64,000 nucleotides of DNA. It comes from Cupriavidus sp. U2 (GTDB lineage: Bacteria; Pseudomonadota; Gammaproteobacteria; Burkholderiales; Burkholderiaceae). Position 1 is the first letter of the stretch, and the number at the start of each line of letters is the position of its first letter. The translations under genes were made by a program, and so were the position numbers. The notes beneath the pieces were generated by a model, which worked only from the letters and a program-made list of their open reading frames with translations, was not told the origin of the DNA and made no database searches. The stretch spans positions 1 to 64,000 of the forward strand of contig NZ_RCOG02000026.1 in NCBI RefSeq assembly GCF_009663685.2. The letters run 5' to 3'. Positions 41,495 through 50,863 of the stretch are shown piece after piece.

Positions 41495-44103
41495 GCGTGC
41501 TGCCCGCCCAGGTAGGCCTGTACCAGCGCCGGGTCCTGGGCCAGTGCCTCGGCATCGCCGCTGGCCACCACGCGGCCTTCTTCGAGCACGTAGGCGCGGT
41601 CGGCCAGCGACAGGGCCAGCGCCGCCATCTGGTCCACCAGCAGGATGGTGATCGATGCCTCGCGCAGCGCGTCCAGCGACGCGAACAGTTCCTCGATGAC
41701 CTTCGGCGCCAAGCCCAGCGACGGCTCGTCGAGCAGCAGCACCGTCGGATTCGACATCAGCCCGCGCGCCACGGCCAGCATCTGCTGCTCGCCGCCGGAC
41801 ATCAGGCCCGCACGCTGGTGCTGGCGCTCGCGCAGGCGGGGCCAGCGCGCGAACATGGCCTCGATGCGGCGCATGGTTTCGGCACGCGAGATGCGGCCCG
41901 AAGGGAAGGCGCCCAGCCGCAGGTTGTCGAGCACCGACAGCTCGGGGAATACCTGCCGGCCTTCCGGCACCAGTACCACGCCCATTTCGGCAATCTTCGC
42001 CGCGTCGAGCCGGGCCAGATCGGTGCCGTCGAACGTGATGCCGCCCTGTACGGGACGATGCAGCCCCGACAGCGCACGCATCAACGTGGATTTGCCCGCG
42101 CCATTGGCACCCAGCAGCGCCACCATCTCGCCTTCGCGGACTTGCAGGTCCACATCGTGCAGTACCGGCGCCGCACCGTAGCCGGCACGCAGTGCGCTGA
42201 CGCCCAGCACTTCCGGCGGCACGGCGTTGTCCACCGACCGGACGCGCCGCCGCACCGGGGCGCCCGACGCCTCGCCCAGATAGGCGCGGCGCACGGCCGG
42301 ATCGGCACGCACTGCGTCGGGCGTACCGGCGGACAGGTGCTGACCCGCGTCGATCACCACGATGCTGTCGGACACATCCATCACCAGCGACATGTCATGC
42401 TCGACCAGGCCGACCGCGATGCCACTGTCGGCAATCCGCCGCAGCAGTCGGCCCAGCGTTGCCTTGTCCTCGCGGGACAGTCCGGCTGCGGGTTCGTCCA
42501 GCAGCAGCACGGCCGGCCGCGTGGCCAGCGCCCGGGCAATTTCCACCAGGCGGCGATCCACGTGGGCCAGGTCGGCGGCGCTGGCATCGGGGTCGCCGGT
42601 ATAGCCGCAGGCGGCCAGCAAGGCGCGCGCCTCGTTGCGCACGGCGGGGGCAGTGAAGCCCGCGATGCCGAGCAGCGTGCCGAGCCTGCCGCGCGTGAGG
42701 GCGATGGCCACGTTGTCGGCCGCGCTCATGCCGGTGAACAGTTGCGTGGTCTGGTAGGTGCGCGAGATGCCATGGCGCGCGCTGTGGCAGGCGCCGCGCG
42801 CGGGCAGGGCGTCGGCGCCGAGGCGGCGGCCGCCCGAGCGCGGCCGATAGTAGCCGGACAGCATGTTGAGCACGGTCGATTTGCCGGCGCCGTTCGGCCC
42901 GATCAGGCTGGTCACCTGGCCCGGCGGCAAGTCGAACGACAGATCGTCAACCGCGCGCACGCCGCCGAATACCATCGACAGGCCCAGTGCCGACAGCCCC
43001 CGGCGCTGCGCGGCCTCGCGCTGCGGCAGCATGGCGCCAGCCACGGCGTCGTGGCCGGCCGGCCTGGCAGGATGCAGGCGGCGGAACGCCGACGTCACCA
43101 CGCCCACCATGCCGCTGGGCGCTACCCAGAGCACCACCAGCAGCAGCACGCCAAAACAGAGCAGTCGCAGGTTTTCCAGGCTGGACAGGATTTCAGGCAG
43201 CAGGCCCACCACGACCGCGCCCGCGACGGGCCCGGCCACCGTGCCGGCACCGCCGATCATCACCACGAGCACGAACAGGATCGACTGCAGGAACGAGAAC
43301 ATGCCCGGCGTGACCATGCCCTGCAGCGGCGCGAACAGGCCGCCTGCCAGGCCGGCCAGCGCCGCCGAGAACGCAAAGCCGACCGTCTTCACGACCAGCG
43401 GGTTGACGCCGATCGACGCGGCAGCGGTCTCGCTGTCGCGCACCGCGCGCATGGCGGCACCCCAGCTGCCGCGCGCAATGCGCGCATACGCGGCCAGCGC
43501 AAGCCCTAGTACCGCGATGGCGATCAGCGCCAGCGCACGCTCGCCGCCGTCCACACCGGGCAGCGACGGTTGCGCGATGCCCATCAGGCCGTTCTGGCCG
43601 CCCGTCAGCCCACGCCATTCCACGGCGCCGTGCTCGACGATGAAGCCGAAGGCGATCGTTACCATCGCCAGCCCGGGGCCCTTGACGCGTAGCGCGGGCA
43701 GCGCCAGCAGGCCGCCCAGCGCGGCGGCCACCAGAGCGCCCACCGGCCATGCGGCCCAGAAGCTCCATCCCGCCTGGCCGGTCAGGATGGCCACCGCGTA
43801 GGCGCCAATCGCATAGAAGCCAACGTGGCCGAATGACACCTGGCCGGTCAGCCCGAGCAGCAGGTTCAGGCCCACGCCGCAAATGGCGAGCATTGCCACG
43901 CCGGCGATGACGAACACGAAATATCCGTTCAGCGTCAGGGTCAGGCCTGCGGCCGCGGCCAGCACCGCGCACATGGCGGCAATCTGCAGCGGCGTACCCA
44001 GGCCCAGCCACGGCGCGGCGGGGCGTGCCGGGTTGGCCGGCGGTGCGGTGGAGACCGTGGATGGCATGGTCTTGCTCATGCCCTGGCTTGTTCCTTCGCT
44101 CAT
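41491..44103 (-). CDS. Branched-chain amino acid-type ABC importer: LivM-LivG-LivF fused in one polypeptide
   Basis: A single 870-residue frame combines three normally separate subunits. Residues about 25-330 are a LivM permease with 8-9 helices (LNLLLGLTGQVSFGHVGFYAIGAY, GLTGGQNG). Residues about 365-600 are a LivG ATPase (Walker A GPNGAGKST, TYQTTQLF, Walker B LLLDEPAAGLS). Residues about 630-870 are a LivF ATPase (Walker A GANGAGKST, MSGGEQQMLAVARGL, LLLDEPSLGLAP). The LivG signature reads LAHVDRR and has lost the usual glycine; the LivF half is canonical. The start overlaps the livH-like stop by ATGA. The ligand is unknown; the gamma-glutamyltransferase and deacetylase neighbours hint at an amide compound. 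Confidence 0.9.
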   Translation of the reverse strand: MSEGTSQGMSKTMPSTVSTAPPANPARPAAPWLGLGTPLQIAAMCAVLAAAAGLTLTLNGYFVFVIAGVAMLAICGVGLNLLLGLTGQVSFGHVGFYAIGAYAVAILTGQAGWSFWAAWPVGALVAAALGGLLALPALRVKGPGLAMVTIAFGFIVEHGAVEWRGLTGGQNGLMGIAQPSLPGVDGGERALALIAIAVLGLALAAYARIARGSWGAAMRAVRDSETAAASIGVNPLVVKTVGFAFSAALAGLAGGLFAPLQGMVTPGMFSFLQSILFVLVVMIGGAGTVAGPVAGAVVVGLLPEILSSLENLRLLCFGVLLLVVLWVAPSGMVGVVTSAFRRLHPARPAGHDAVAGAMLPQREAAQRRGLSALGLSMVFGGVRAVDDLSFDLPPGQVTSLIGPNGAGKSTVLNMLSGYYRPRSGGRRLGADALPARGACHSARHGISRTYQTTQLFTGMSAADNVAIALTRGRLGTLLGIAGFTAPAVRNEARALLAACGYTGDPDASAADLAHVDRRLVEIARALATRPAVLLLDEPAAGLSREDKATLGRLLRRIADSGIAVGLVEHDMSLVMDVSDSIVVIDAGQHLSAGTPDAVRADPAVRRAYLGEASGAPVRRRVRSVDNAVPPEVLGVSALRAGYGAAPVLHDVDLQVREGEMVALLGANGAGKSTLMRALSGLHRPVQGGITFDGTDLARLDAAKIAEMGVVLVPEGRQVFPELSVLDNLRLGAFPSGRISRAETMRRIEAMFARWPRLRERQHQRAGLMSGGEQQMLAVARGLMSNPTVLLLDEPSLGLAPKVIEELFASLDALREASITILLVDQMAALALSLADRAYVLEEGRVVASGDAEALAQDPALVQAYLGGQHA

Positions 44104-44978
44104 ACCTTGCGTACCTCCGCGCGTCCGAACAGCCCATCGGGCCGCAGCGCCAGCAGCGCGATGACCAGGGCAAAGGTGATGATCTGCGTGTAGCTGGAAC
44201 CGAGCGATGCGGTCACCAGCGCCTCGGCCACGCCGAAGATCAGGCCGGCCACCATCACGCCCCAGGCGCTGGACAGTCCGCCAAGAATGGCCACGGCGAA
44301 CGCCTTGAGACCGAAGACGGTGCCCATGTCGGCCTGCACATTGAACAGCGGGGCAATCAGCACGCCGGCGATACCGGCCAGCAGCGTCGACAGCGCGAAC
44401 GCGCCGGCAATGGTGCGACGGATCGGAATGCCCATCAGGCGTGCCGCATCGCGGTTCTGTACCACGGCGAGCATGGCCACGCCCCAGCGCGACTTGCGCA
44501 GGACCACGTGCAGCACGGCCGCCAGCACCAGCCCGACCACCGGAATCACCAGCTGCAGCGGATATACGCCGACGCCCGAACTGCCCAGCTGTACCGACTG
44601 CGCGGCCAGCGGCGACGGCAGGCTGCGCGGCTCGGTGCCGAACCACAGCATCACCACGTTATCGAGCACGATGCCCAGCGCCACGGTGGCCATCAGCCAG
44701 GCGTTCGAGCCCCGGCTGGCAAACGGCCGCACGGCCAGGAATTCCACGGCCAGGCCGTACAGCGCGCACAGCGCCAGTGCCAGCACGATGGCCAGCGGCA
44801 TCGGCCAGCCCAGCGTCTGCGCAAACGTGTACGTGAGCACGGCGCCCAGCATCATCGAGCTGCCCTGCGCGAAATTGACCGTGGCAGAGACTGCGTAGGT
44901 GATGTGAAACCCCAGCGCCATCAGCCCGTACATGCTGCCCAGGCCCAGCCCGCTGATGAGGGCGGATATCCATAACAT
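44100..44978 (-). CDS. LivH-like ABC permease
   Basis: The 292-residue inner-membrane permease is the partner of the fused LivM domain. SGLGLGSMYGLMALGFHITYAVSATVNFAQG and LSSAWGVMVAGLIFGVAEAL are typical. The start MLWISAL at 44978 is chosen for its AAGGAC ribosome binding site; the frame's longer form begins with an unlikely basic stretch. It lies 75 bases after the binding-protein gene. Confidence 0.9.
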   Translation of the reverse strand: MLWISALISGLGLGSMYGLMALGFHITYAVSATVNFAQGSSMMLGAVLTYTFAQTLGWPMPLAIVLALALCALYGLAVEFLAVRPFASRGSNAWLMATVALGIVLDNVVMLWFGTEPRSLPSPLAAQSVQLGSSGVGVYPLQLVIPVVGLVLAAVLHVVLRKSRWGVAMLAVVQNRDAARLMGIPIRRTIAGAFALSTLLAGIAGVLIAPLFNVQADMGTVFGLKAFAVAILGGLSSAWGVMVAGLIFGVAEALVTASLGSSYTQIITFALVIALLALRPDGLFGRAEVRKV

Positions 44979-45053
44979 GGTGATGTCCTTCTCTTTACGT
45001 TTTCGCCCCACTGCCGCATGGCGGAAGCGGGGCGCAACATCGGCAACGCGCGT

Positions 45054-46229
45054 TTACGGCTTCACGGGCACGATACGGTTGTCGATGAACTGGGCCCAGA
45101 CGTAGTCGTTCTCGGTCAGCGCATCATGCTGCTGGGGCGAGAACGGCTTCACGTAGGTCTTGATCAGGCCCTCGTAGCGGTCGATCTTGTAGAAGCCCTC
45201 GCGCACTGCGTCGCCCTTGGTGCTGCCGGCCTTGGCGATGGCCAGCGCGGCCAGTTGCGTGGCGTCGTAGGCGTTGGCCACGCCCACGGCCGGCGTGATG
45301 TCGTCCGGGCCCTTCACGTCGCTGTACTTGGCCTTCAGGTCGTTGACCACGCGCGTGCTGACCGGCGTCGGCGTGCCGAAGAAGCTGTAGGTCTGCACGA
45401 AGTGGACGTTCTTCGCGTTCGGTCCCGCCAGTTCCGTGAAGCGGCCGCCGGCCGGGCCCCAATGCGACACCACCGGCACCTTCCAGCCCATCCGGTCGAG
45501 CGACTTGACCACCTGCGCCGACGGGCCGACGTTGCCCACCATCAGCAGCACGTCGGCGCCGGCGGCCTTCAGGCGGCCGAGCTGGGGCACCACATCCACG
45601 TCGTTGGCCTCGAATTTCTCGACGCCCACCGGCTTGCCGCCCTTGGCGGCCATCGCGGCCACGATGCCTTTCTCGTTCGATTCGCCCCACGGGTTATTCA
45701 CCAGGATCAGGCCCGGCTTGCTGGCGTTGAACGCCTTCTGTGCGTACTGCAGCATCGCCTTGTCCACCACCTCGTCCACGGCCGAGACACGGAACGCGAA
45801 GTTCGGATTCGCGCCGTTGTGGGTGATCGGCGTGCCGGCGGCCCACGGGCCCATGAACGGCACCTTCTCCTGATTGGCGATCGGCACGATGGCCATCGAG
45901 ACTGGCGTGTCGAGCCCGCCGAACAGCACGGCCACCTTCTCCTTGTAGATCAGTTCGCGCGCAGCCAGCACACCCTTGGCCGGATTGCCTTCGTCGTCGC
46001 GGCGCACCAGCTCGAGCTTGCGACCGCCCAGCAGGCCGCCCCTGGCATTGATTTCGTCGATGGCGATGGTCATGCCGCGCGTCAGCGATTCGCCGGCCCG
46101 GGCGGACTGGCCCGACAGCGCCGTGATCAGGCCGATCTTGATGGTGTCGGCGGCACGTGCGGGCAGGGCGGTCATGGCGCAGGCGGCCGCAGCGGCAGCG
46201 ATCAGTGCACGGCGTTGGGGACGAAACAT
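45054..46229 (-). CDS. LivK-like periplasmic substrate-binding protein
   Basis: The 391-residue protein has a clear Sec signal peptide (basic start, Ala-rich core, cleavage after LPARA) and the type I periplasmic-binding fold: IKIGLITALSGQSARAGES, INARGGLLGGRKLELV, and VLFGGLDTPVSMAIVPIANQ. It is first in the livK-livH-livMGF-ggt unit. The binding pocket cannot be read closely enough to name the ligand. The ATG at 46229 follows a GGAGATCC ribosome binding site. Confidence 0.92.
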   Translation of the reverse strand: MFRPQRRALIAAAAAACAMTALPARAADTIKIGLITALSGQSARAGESLTRGMTIAIDEINARGGLLGGRKLELVRRDDEGNPAKGVLAARELIYKEKVAVLFGGLDTPVSMAIVPIANQEKVPFMGPWAAGTPITHNGANPNFAFRVSAVDEVVDKAMLQYAQKAFNASKPGLILVNNPWGESNEKGIVAAMAAKGGKPVGVEKFEANDVDVVPQLGRLKAAGADVLLMVGNVGPSAQVVKSLDRMGWKVPVVSHWGPAGGRFTELAGPNAKNVHFVQTYSFFGTPTPVSTRVVNDLKAKYSDVKGPDDITPAVGVANAYDATQLAALAIAKAGSTKGDAVREGFYKIDRYEGLIKTYVKPFSPQQHDALTENDYVWAQFIDNRIVPVKP

Positions 46230-46321
46230 GGCGGATCTCCGGATGGGTTGGTGTCGGCGGGCTGTCTCGCAAGAGCCGTGCCATCGCGTTGACGAATCAC
46301 CCGGAAAGTCCGGGACAACCG

Positions 46322-46333
46322 GTATTTCAATAC
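46322..46333. promoter_or_regulatory. Palindrome in the livK/deacetylase divergent region
   Basis: GTATT-TC-AATAC, a perfect 5-2-5 inverted repeat about 90 bases from livK and 130 from the deacetylase gene. It is a candidate operator for the nearby GntR-family regulator. Confidence 0.4.
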
Positions 46334-46465
46334 GTAGACGATCTGGCCCGCAATTTGCGAACGATTAAGCGACATTCATGCATACGATCGGAATCGGGGC
46401 ATCGCGCACGAAGGCGGTGCCGGTTCCGGGGGCGGATGCACCAACCAGAAGAAAGGCACTCGTTC

Positions 46466-47446
46466 ATGACCTTCAATCCGAGTCCGCTGGCGGCGGCGCA
46501 GGCGGCGCCGTCGTTCGGTCCGTTGCGCCATCACGGCCGTTTTCCGTACCGCCCGATCACTGACGCCGATGGCTTCCGCTGGCCCAATGGCGCGCGCCTG
46601 GCCGTCTATCTCGGCTTCAATATCGAGCACTTCGCGTTTGGCGAGGGGCTGGGCGCGAACCTGGGCCCGGTATCGCCGCAGCCCGACGTGCTGAACTACA
46701 GCTGGCGCGAGTACGGCAACCGCGTGGGGGTATGGCGCTGCCTGGAACTGTTCGATCAGCTGGATATGCCCACCGGCGTGATCCTGAACACGGCCATCTA
46801 CGATCATTGCCCGGCGGTGCTCGATGCGTGCCTGGCGCGTGGCGACGAACTGATCGGCCATGGCCATACGAATGCCCACCGCCAGAGCGAATTCGACGAG
46901 GCTGGCGAGCGTGCGCTGCTGGTGCACTGCCGCGACCGCATCCGCGAACACAGCGGTCGTGCGCCGGGTGGCTGGCTTTCGCCCTGGATTTCCGAAACGA
47001 TGGTCACGCCCGACCTGCTGGCCGAAGCCGGCTACCGATACACCCTGAACTGGGCCCACGACGACCGGCCGGTGCGCATGCAGACGCGCAACGGCGGGGC
47101 GCTGTGGTCGATCCCGTACCCGCAGGAGCTCAACGACATCCCGATGATCATCGCCCGCCAGCTTGACGGCGTGGCATTCGCCGACATGATCATCGACCAG
47201 TTCGATGAAATGCTGCTACAGGCCAATCATCCGCAGCACCCGCAACCACTGGTGATGGGCATCGCGCTGCATCCGTATCTGGTGGGGCAGCCGTACCGGC
47301 TCAGGCACCTGCGTCGGGCGCTGGCACACATTGCCGCGCGGCGGTCGCACGGCGAGGTCTGGCTGACGACACCAGGCGCGATCTGCGACGCCATGGACGC
47401 CCAGGTGCCCATGGCGCTGGATAGCGCCAGTGCCGCCGCGCGCTAA
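46466..47446 (+). CDS. Polysaccharide deacetylase-family hydrolase (PuuE-like)
   Basis: A 326-residue cytoplasmic protein of the carbohydrate esterase 4/NodB fold, closest in pattern to allantoinase PuuE and related amidases. It has no signal peptide. Features are ARLAVYLGFNIEHFAFG, WREYGNRVGVWRCLELFDQL, GHGHTNAHRQSEF (metal His motif), WLSPWISETMVTPDLLAEAGY and a late IALHPYLVGQPYR. It probably hydrolyses an amide or cyclic imide rather than a polysaccharide. It is divergent from the ABC operon and followed by the GntR gene 31 bases later. Confidence 0.82.
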   Translation: MTFNPSPLAAAQAAPSFGPLRHHGRFPYRPITDADGFRWPNGARLAVYLGFNIEHFAFGEGLGANLGPVSPQPDVLNYSWREYGNRVGVWRCLELFDQLDMPTGVILNTAIYDHCPAVLDACLARGDELIGHGHTNAHRQSEFDEAGERALLVHCRDRIREHSGRAPGGWLSPWISETMVTPDLLAEAGYRYTLNWAHDDRPVRMQTRNGGALWSIPYPQELNDIPMIIARQLDGVAFADMIIDQFDEMLLQANHPQHPQPLVMGIALHPYLVGQPYRLRHLRRALAHIAARRSHGEVWLTTPGAICDAMDAQVPMALDSASAAAR

Positions 47447-47477
47447 CATCATGGGCATTGTTTCCCTGACCGACGCC

Positions 47478-48284
47478 ATGTCAACCAAAGCTGCAAGGAA
47501 AGCCGCCCCGAGGGCGGAGCAAGCGCGTCCGCCGGCGACTTCGGCCATCCCGGATGCGCCGGACGCACCGGACGAGCGGCAGGACGCCGACACCCGCATC
47601 TACCAGGCGATCTTCGACGGCGTGCTGAACCATCGGCTGACCCCGGGCACCAAGCTGCCCGAACCCGAGCTATGCACGCTGTTTGGCGTGGGCCGGGCCG
47701 TGGTGCGGCGTGTACTGGAAAAGCTCGCGCACGACGGCATCGTGGCGCTGCGGCCCAACAAGGGCGCGGTGATCGCCGAGCCGACGCCCGAGGAAACCAG
47801 CCAGATTTTCGAGGCGCGGCGGGCGATGGAGCGGGTGCTGGTCGAACTGGCCGTCGAGCGCGTGACGCCGGACGACCTGCGCGAACTGCGCCGGCAGCTG
47901 GCCGACGAGCACGACGCGATGCACCGCTTTGACCAGCCTTCATGGGCGCGGCTGGCCAGTGGCTTCCACCTGCGGATTGCCGCGCTGGCACGCAACCCGG
48001 TGCTGCAACGCTACCTGACCGAACTGGTCTCGCGCTGCTCACTGATCGTGGGGCTTTACGAGCCACCGGGTCACGCACCCTGCGAGCACGACGAGCACGC
48101 CGCCATCGTCGCCTGCATCGAGGCGCGTGACGCCGTGGGCGCGGTGACGCTGATGGAGGCCCACCTGCGCGAACTGGAACAGCGCATCGAAACGTCGCGC
48201 ATGCAGGGCGAAAAGAGCCTGGCGCAAATGCTGGGCCTGCCGCGGCGTGAAACCGGAGTCCCCAAGGAACACGATGGAAATTGA
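47478..48284 (+). CDS. GntR-family (FadR/FCD) transcriptional regulator
   Basis: The 268-residue protein begins with a disordered Ala/Pro-rich stretch. A winged helix at about residues 40-100 follows (LTPGTKLPEPELCTLFGVGRAVVRRVLEKLAHDGIVALRPNKGA), then a helical FCD effector domain with metal-binding His residues (GFHLRIAALARNP, HDEHAAIVACIEARD). It most likely represses the divergent importer and deacetylase genes. Alternative starts at 47451 and 47430 are possible; the latter overlaps the previous gene. It overlaps the next gene by 11 bases. Confidence 0.87.
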   Translation: MSTKAARKAAPRAEQARPPATSAIPDAPDAPDERQDADTRIYQAIFDGVLNHRLTPGTKLPEPELCTLFGVGRAVVRRVLEKLAHDGIVALRPNKGAVIAEPTPEETSQIFEARRAMERVLVELAVERVTPDDLRELRRQLADEHDAMHRFDQPSWARLASGFHLRIAALARNPVLQRYLTELVSRCSLIVGLYEPPGHAPCEHDEHAAIVACIEARDAVGAVTLMEAHLRELEQRIETSRMQGEKSLAQMLGLPRRETGVPKEHDGN

Positions 48285-48909
48285 TTTCACCGCGATCACC
48301 GAATATCAGCGTTACAAGCTCATGGCCAGCCTGATCGTGCCGCGGCCGATCGCGCTGGTCACCACGCTGGGCCCCGACGGCACGGCCAATGCGGCGCCGT
48401 TCTCGATGTTCAACATGCTGGGCGAGGAGCCGCCGATCGTGATGATCAGCGTGAACCGCCTGGGCGACGGCTCGCTGAAGGATACGGCGGCCAATATCGT
48501 GCGGACGCAGGAATTCGTCGTGCACCTCAGCGACGAGGCGATGGCCGAGAAAATGCATCGCTGTGGCGAACGCCTGCCGCCGGACATGAGCGAACTGGCC
48601 CACGTGGGGCTGACGGCCGCTGCGTGCACCGACGTGGCCCCCCCGCGCATCGCCGAGGCGCCGGTGGCGTTCGAATGCCGGCTCTGGGAAACGCTGGAGA
48701 CGGAAAGCCGCCAGATCTTCATCGGTCGCGTGCTGCGCCTGCATGCGCGCGACGGACTGATCGATACCGAACGCTGGCGCGTGCGGCTGCAGGAGTATTT
48801 CCCCGTGGGCCGCTTCGGCGCCAGCTTCTATGTCACCACGCGCGACCGCTTCTCGCTGGAGAAGGACGCCGGCGTGGTCACCGCGTCAACCGCGATCGAC
48901 GAGATGTGA
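48274..48909 (+). CDS. Flavin reductase-like FMN-binding protein
   Basis: The 211-residue split-barrel protein shows YKLMASLIVPRPIALVTTLGPDGTANAAPFSMFNMLGEEPPIVMISV, typical of FMN-binding flavin reductase-like proteins whose partners are often two-component monooxygenases. No monooxygenase is adjacent. It starts with AAGGAA upstream and overlaps the regulator, suggesting co-transcription with the deacetylase and regulator. Confidence 0.85.
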   Translation: MEIDFTAITEYQRYKLMASLIVPRPIALVTTLGPDGTANAAPFSMFNMLGEEPPIVMISVNRLGDGSLKDTAANIVRTQEFVVHLSDEAMAEKMHRCGERLPPDMSELAHVGLTAAACTDVAPPRIAEAPVAFECRLWETLETESRQIFIGRVLRLHARDGLIDTERWRVRLQEYFPVGRFGASFYVTTRDRFSLEKDAGVVTASTAIDEM

Positions 48910-48941
48910 GCCCAGCGGCGCCGGCGGATCGAGGACTTCTA

Positions 48942-48952
48942 CCCCCCCCCCC
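48942..48952. repeat. Run of eleven C
   Basis: A homopolymer in the 50-base gap between convergent genes. It lies outside any frame, so length changes would have no coding effect. It is also a typical site of read errors. Confidence 0.8.
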
Positions 48953-48959
48953 GCGCGGC

Positions 48960-49568
48960 TTAGCCCGGATGCACGACGACCAGCAGCGCCGTCGCCACGC
49001 TCTTGCCCGGATTGGAAATGGCATGGGTCACATCGGCGCCGTAGCGCGCGGTTTCGCCATGCTTCAGTTTCTTTTCATCGCCGGCTGACCGCACGGTCAT
49101 GGCCCCGCCCAGCACCGACAAGTGCTCTTGCGTGCCCGTCTCGTGCGGTTCGGACGCCAGCACGCCCCCGGGCTGGATGGTCAGTTCATACCATTCAAAG
49201 CGGCCGGCCAGGTCGATTGGACCCAGGATGCGCAGTTCGCAGCGCCCGTCCGGGCTCTTCAGCGCCGGCACCGCGTGCGCCTGAACCACCGTCACGGCGG
49301 GCGCCGGGGCCGATTCCGACCCCTGGGCGAGAAAATCCGTCAGGCTCACACCGAGCGCATTGGCCAGCCGCCACAGCACCGCCACCGTGGGATTGGCCAG
49401 GTTCCGTTCGATCTGCGACAGCATAGACTTGGAGACACCGGCGCGGCGCGACAGGTCGTCCAGCGACAGTTGCTGGCTCTGCCGCAGCGCCTGCAGGGCG
49501 CTGCCTACCGCCGGCGGGCCATCGACGGCCGCGGGTGGCTTGGCGGGTGAGGGTTGCGTCATCGACAT
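48960..49568 (-). CDS. XRE-cupin transcriptional regulator
   Basis: The 202-residue protein has an XRE helix-turn-helix ([40 protein letters not shown]) and a C-terminal cupin domain ([31 protein letters not shown]). This class often controls amino-acid or polyamine catabolism through a bound small molecule. The start at 49568 or 49562 is open; neither has a strong ribosome binding site. It is divergent from kbl and shares an operator-rich spacer with it. Confidence 0.88.
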   Translation of the reverse strand: MSMTQPSPAKPPAAVDGPPAVGSALQALRQSQQLSLDDLSRRAGVSKSMLSQIERNLANPTVAVLWRLANALGVSLTDFLAQGSESAPAPAVTVVQAHAVPALKSPDGRCELRILGPIDLAGRFEWYELTIQPGGVLASEPHETGTQEHLSVLGGAMTVRSAGDEKKLKHGETARYGADVTHAISNPGKSVATALLVVVHPG

Positions 49569-49591
49569 CTGTTCGTTATAGTACACGTCAC

Positions 49592-49629
49592 GTTCGATAT
49601 ATAGAACACGTTCGATTTATCGATCGAAC
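49592..49629. promoter_or_regulatory. Operator cluster between the XRE-cupin regulator and kbl
   Basis: GTTCGAT occurs at 49592-49598 and 49610-49616, and its inverse ATCGAAC at 49623-49629. The direct copies are 18 bases apart and the last two form an inverted repeat with a six-base spacer. The position suits control of both divergent units by the XRE-cupin protein. Confidence 0.6.
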
Positions 49630-49660
49630 GATCCGAGACATTACCACCGGGAGTCTGGCC

Positions 49661-50863
49661 ATGTCGAGTGCCGAGGCTTTTTATGCATCGATCCGCGCCG
49701 AAGTCGACGCCATCCGCGCCGCGGGGCTGTACAAGCGCGAGCGCATCATCGCCACGCCGCAGGGCGCCACCATCCGCACGGCGGACGGGCGCGAGGTCAT
49801 CAACCTGTGCGCCAACAACTATCTTGGGTTGTCGTCGCACCCGAAGGTGATGGAGGCCGCCCACGCCGCGTTGCGCACGCATGGCTACGGGCTGTCGTCG
49901 GTGCGCTTCATCTGCGGCACGCAGGACCTGCACAAGGAACTGGAACGCCGCTTGGCCAGTTTTCTGGGCACCGAAGACACCATCCTCTACGGTTCGGCCT
50001 TCGATGCCAACGGCGGCCTGTTCGAAACGCTGCTGGGCCCCGAAGACGCCGTGATCAGCGACGAACTGAACCATGCGTCGATCATCGACGGCATCCGCCT
50101 GTCGAAAGCGCGCCGCTACCGCTACAAGCACAACGACCTGGACGACCTGCGCGCGCAACTGAAGCAGGCCGACGCTGAGGGCGCGCGCTTCAAGCTCGTG
50201 TTCAGCGACGGCGTCTTTTCGATGGACGGCACGGTGGCGCGCCTGGACGAGATCCGCAAGATCTGCGACGAGCACGGCGCGCTGCTGGGCATCGACGAAT
50301 GCCACGCCACCGGCTTCATGGGCCAGCGCGGCCGCGGCACGCACGAGGCGCGCGGCGTGTTCGGCAAGATCGACATCATCACCGGCACGCTTGGCAAGGC
50401 GCTGGGCGGGGCATCGGGCGGCTTCACCTCCGGCCGCAAGGAAGTGATCGAGTTGCTGCGCCAGCGTTCCCGGCCGTACCTGTTCTCGAATACCGTGGCG
50501 CCAGCCATCGTGGGCGGCAGCATCGCCGTGCTGGACCTGCTCGAAGCCAGCACCGAACTGCGCGACAGGCTGGAGCAGAACACGAAGTTCTTCCGCGAAG
50601 GCATCGTCAAGCTTGGCTACGACATCAAGCCCGGCGACCATCCGATCGTGCCGATCATGGTGTACGACGCCGACAAGGCCCAGAAGCTGGCCGACCGCCT
50701 GCTGGAACTGGGCGTCTACGTGGTGGGCTTCTTCTACCCCGTGGTGCCGAAGGGGCAGGCGCGCATCCGTGTGCAGATGAGCGCCATCCATGATGAAAGC
50801 ACCTTGCGTCCGGCACTGGACGCATTTGCCCAGGCCGGGCGCGAGCTGGGACTGATTCCATGA
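49661..50863 (+). CDS. kbl: 2-amino-3-ketobutyrate CoA ligase
   Basis: Converts 2-amino-3-ketobutyrate and CoA to glycine and acetyl-CoA. The 400-residue fold type I PLP enzyme has [48 protein letters not shown] and the PLP lysine in [14 protein letters not shown] (about residue 246). Length and motifs are canonical. It is followed with an ATGA overlap by a threonine dehydrogenase, giving a two-step threonine-to-glycine pathway. Confidence 0.95.
   Translation: MSSAEAFYASIRAEVDAIRAAGLYKRERIIATPQGATIRTADGREVINLCANNYLGLSSHPKVMEAAHAALRTHGYGLSSVRFICGTQDLHKELERRLASFLGTEDTILYGSAFDANGGLFETLLGPEDAVISDELNHASIIDGIRLSKARRYRYKHNDLDDLRAQLKQADAEGARFKLVFSDGVFSMDGTVARLDEIRKICDEHGALLGIDECHATGFMGQRGRGTHEARGVFGKIDIITGTLGKALGGASGGFTSGRKEVIELLRQRSRPYLFSNTVAPAIVGGSIAVLDLLEASTELRDRLEQNTKFFREGIVKLGYDIKPGDHPIVPIMVYDADKAQKLADRLLELGVYVVGFFYPVVPKGQARIRVQMSAIHDESTLRPALDAFAQAGRELGLIP

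Noticed and set aside
48942-48952. Phase-variable poly-C tract
   Set aside because: It lies between two gene 3' ends, so length changes would not switch a frame.
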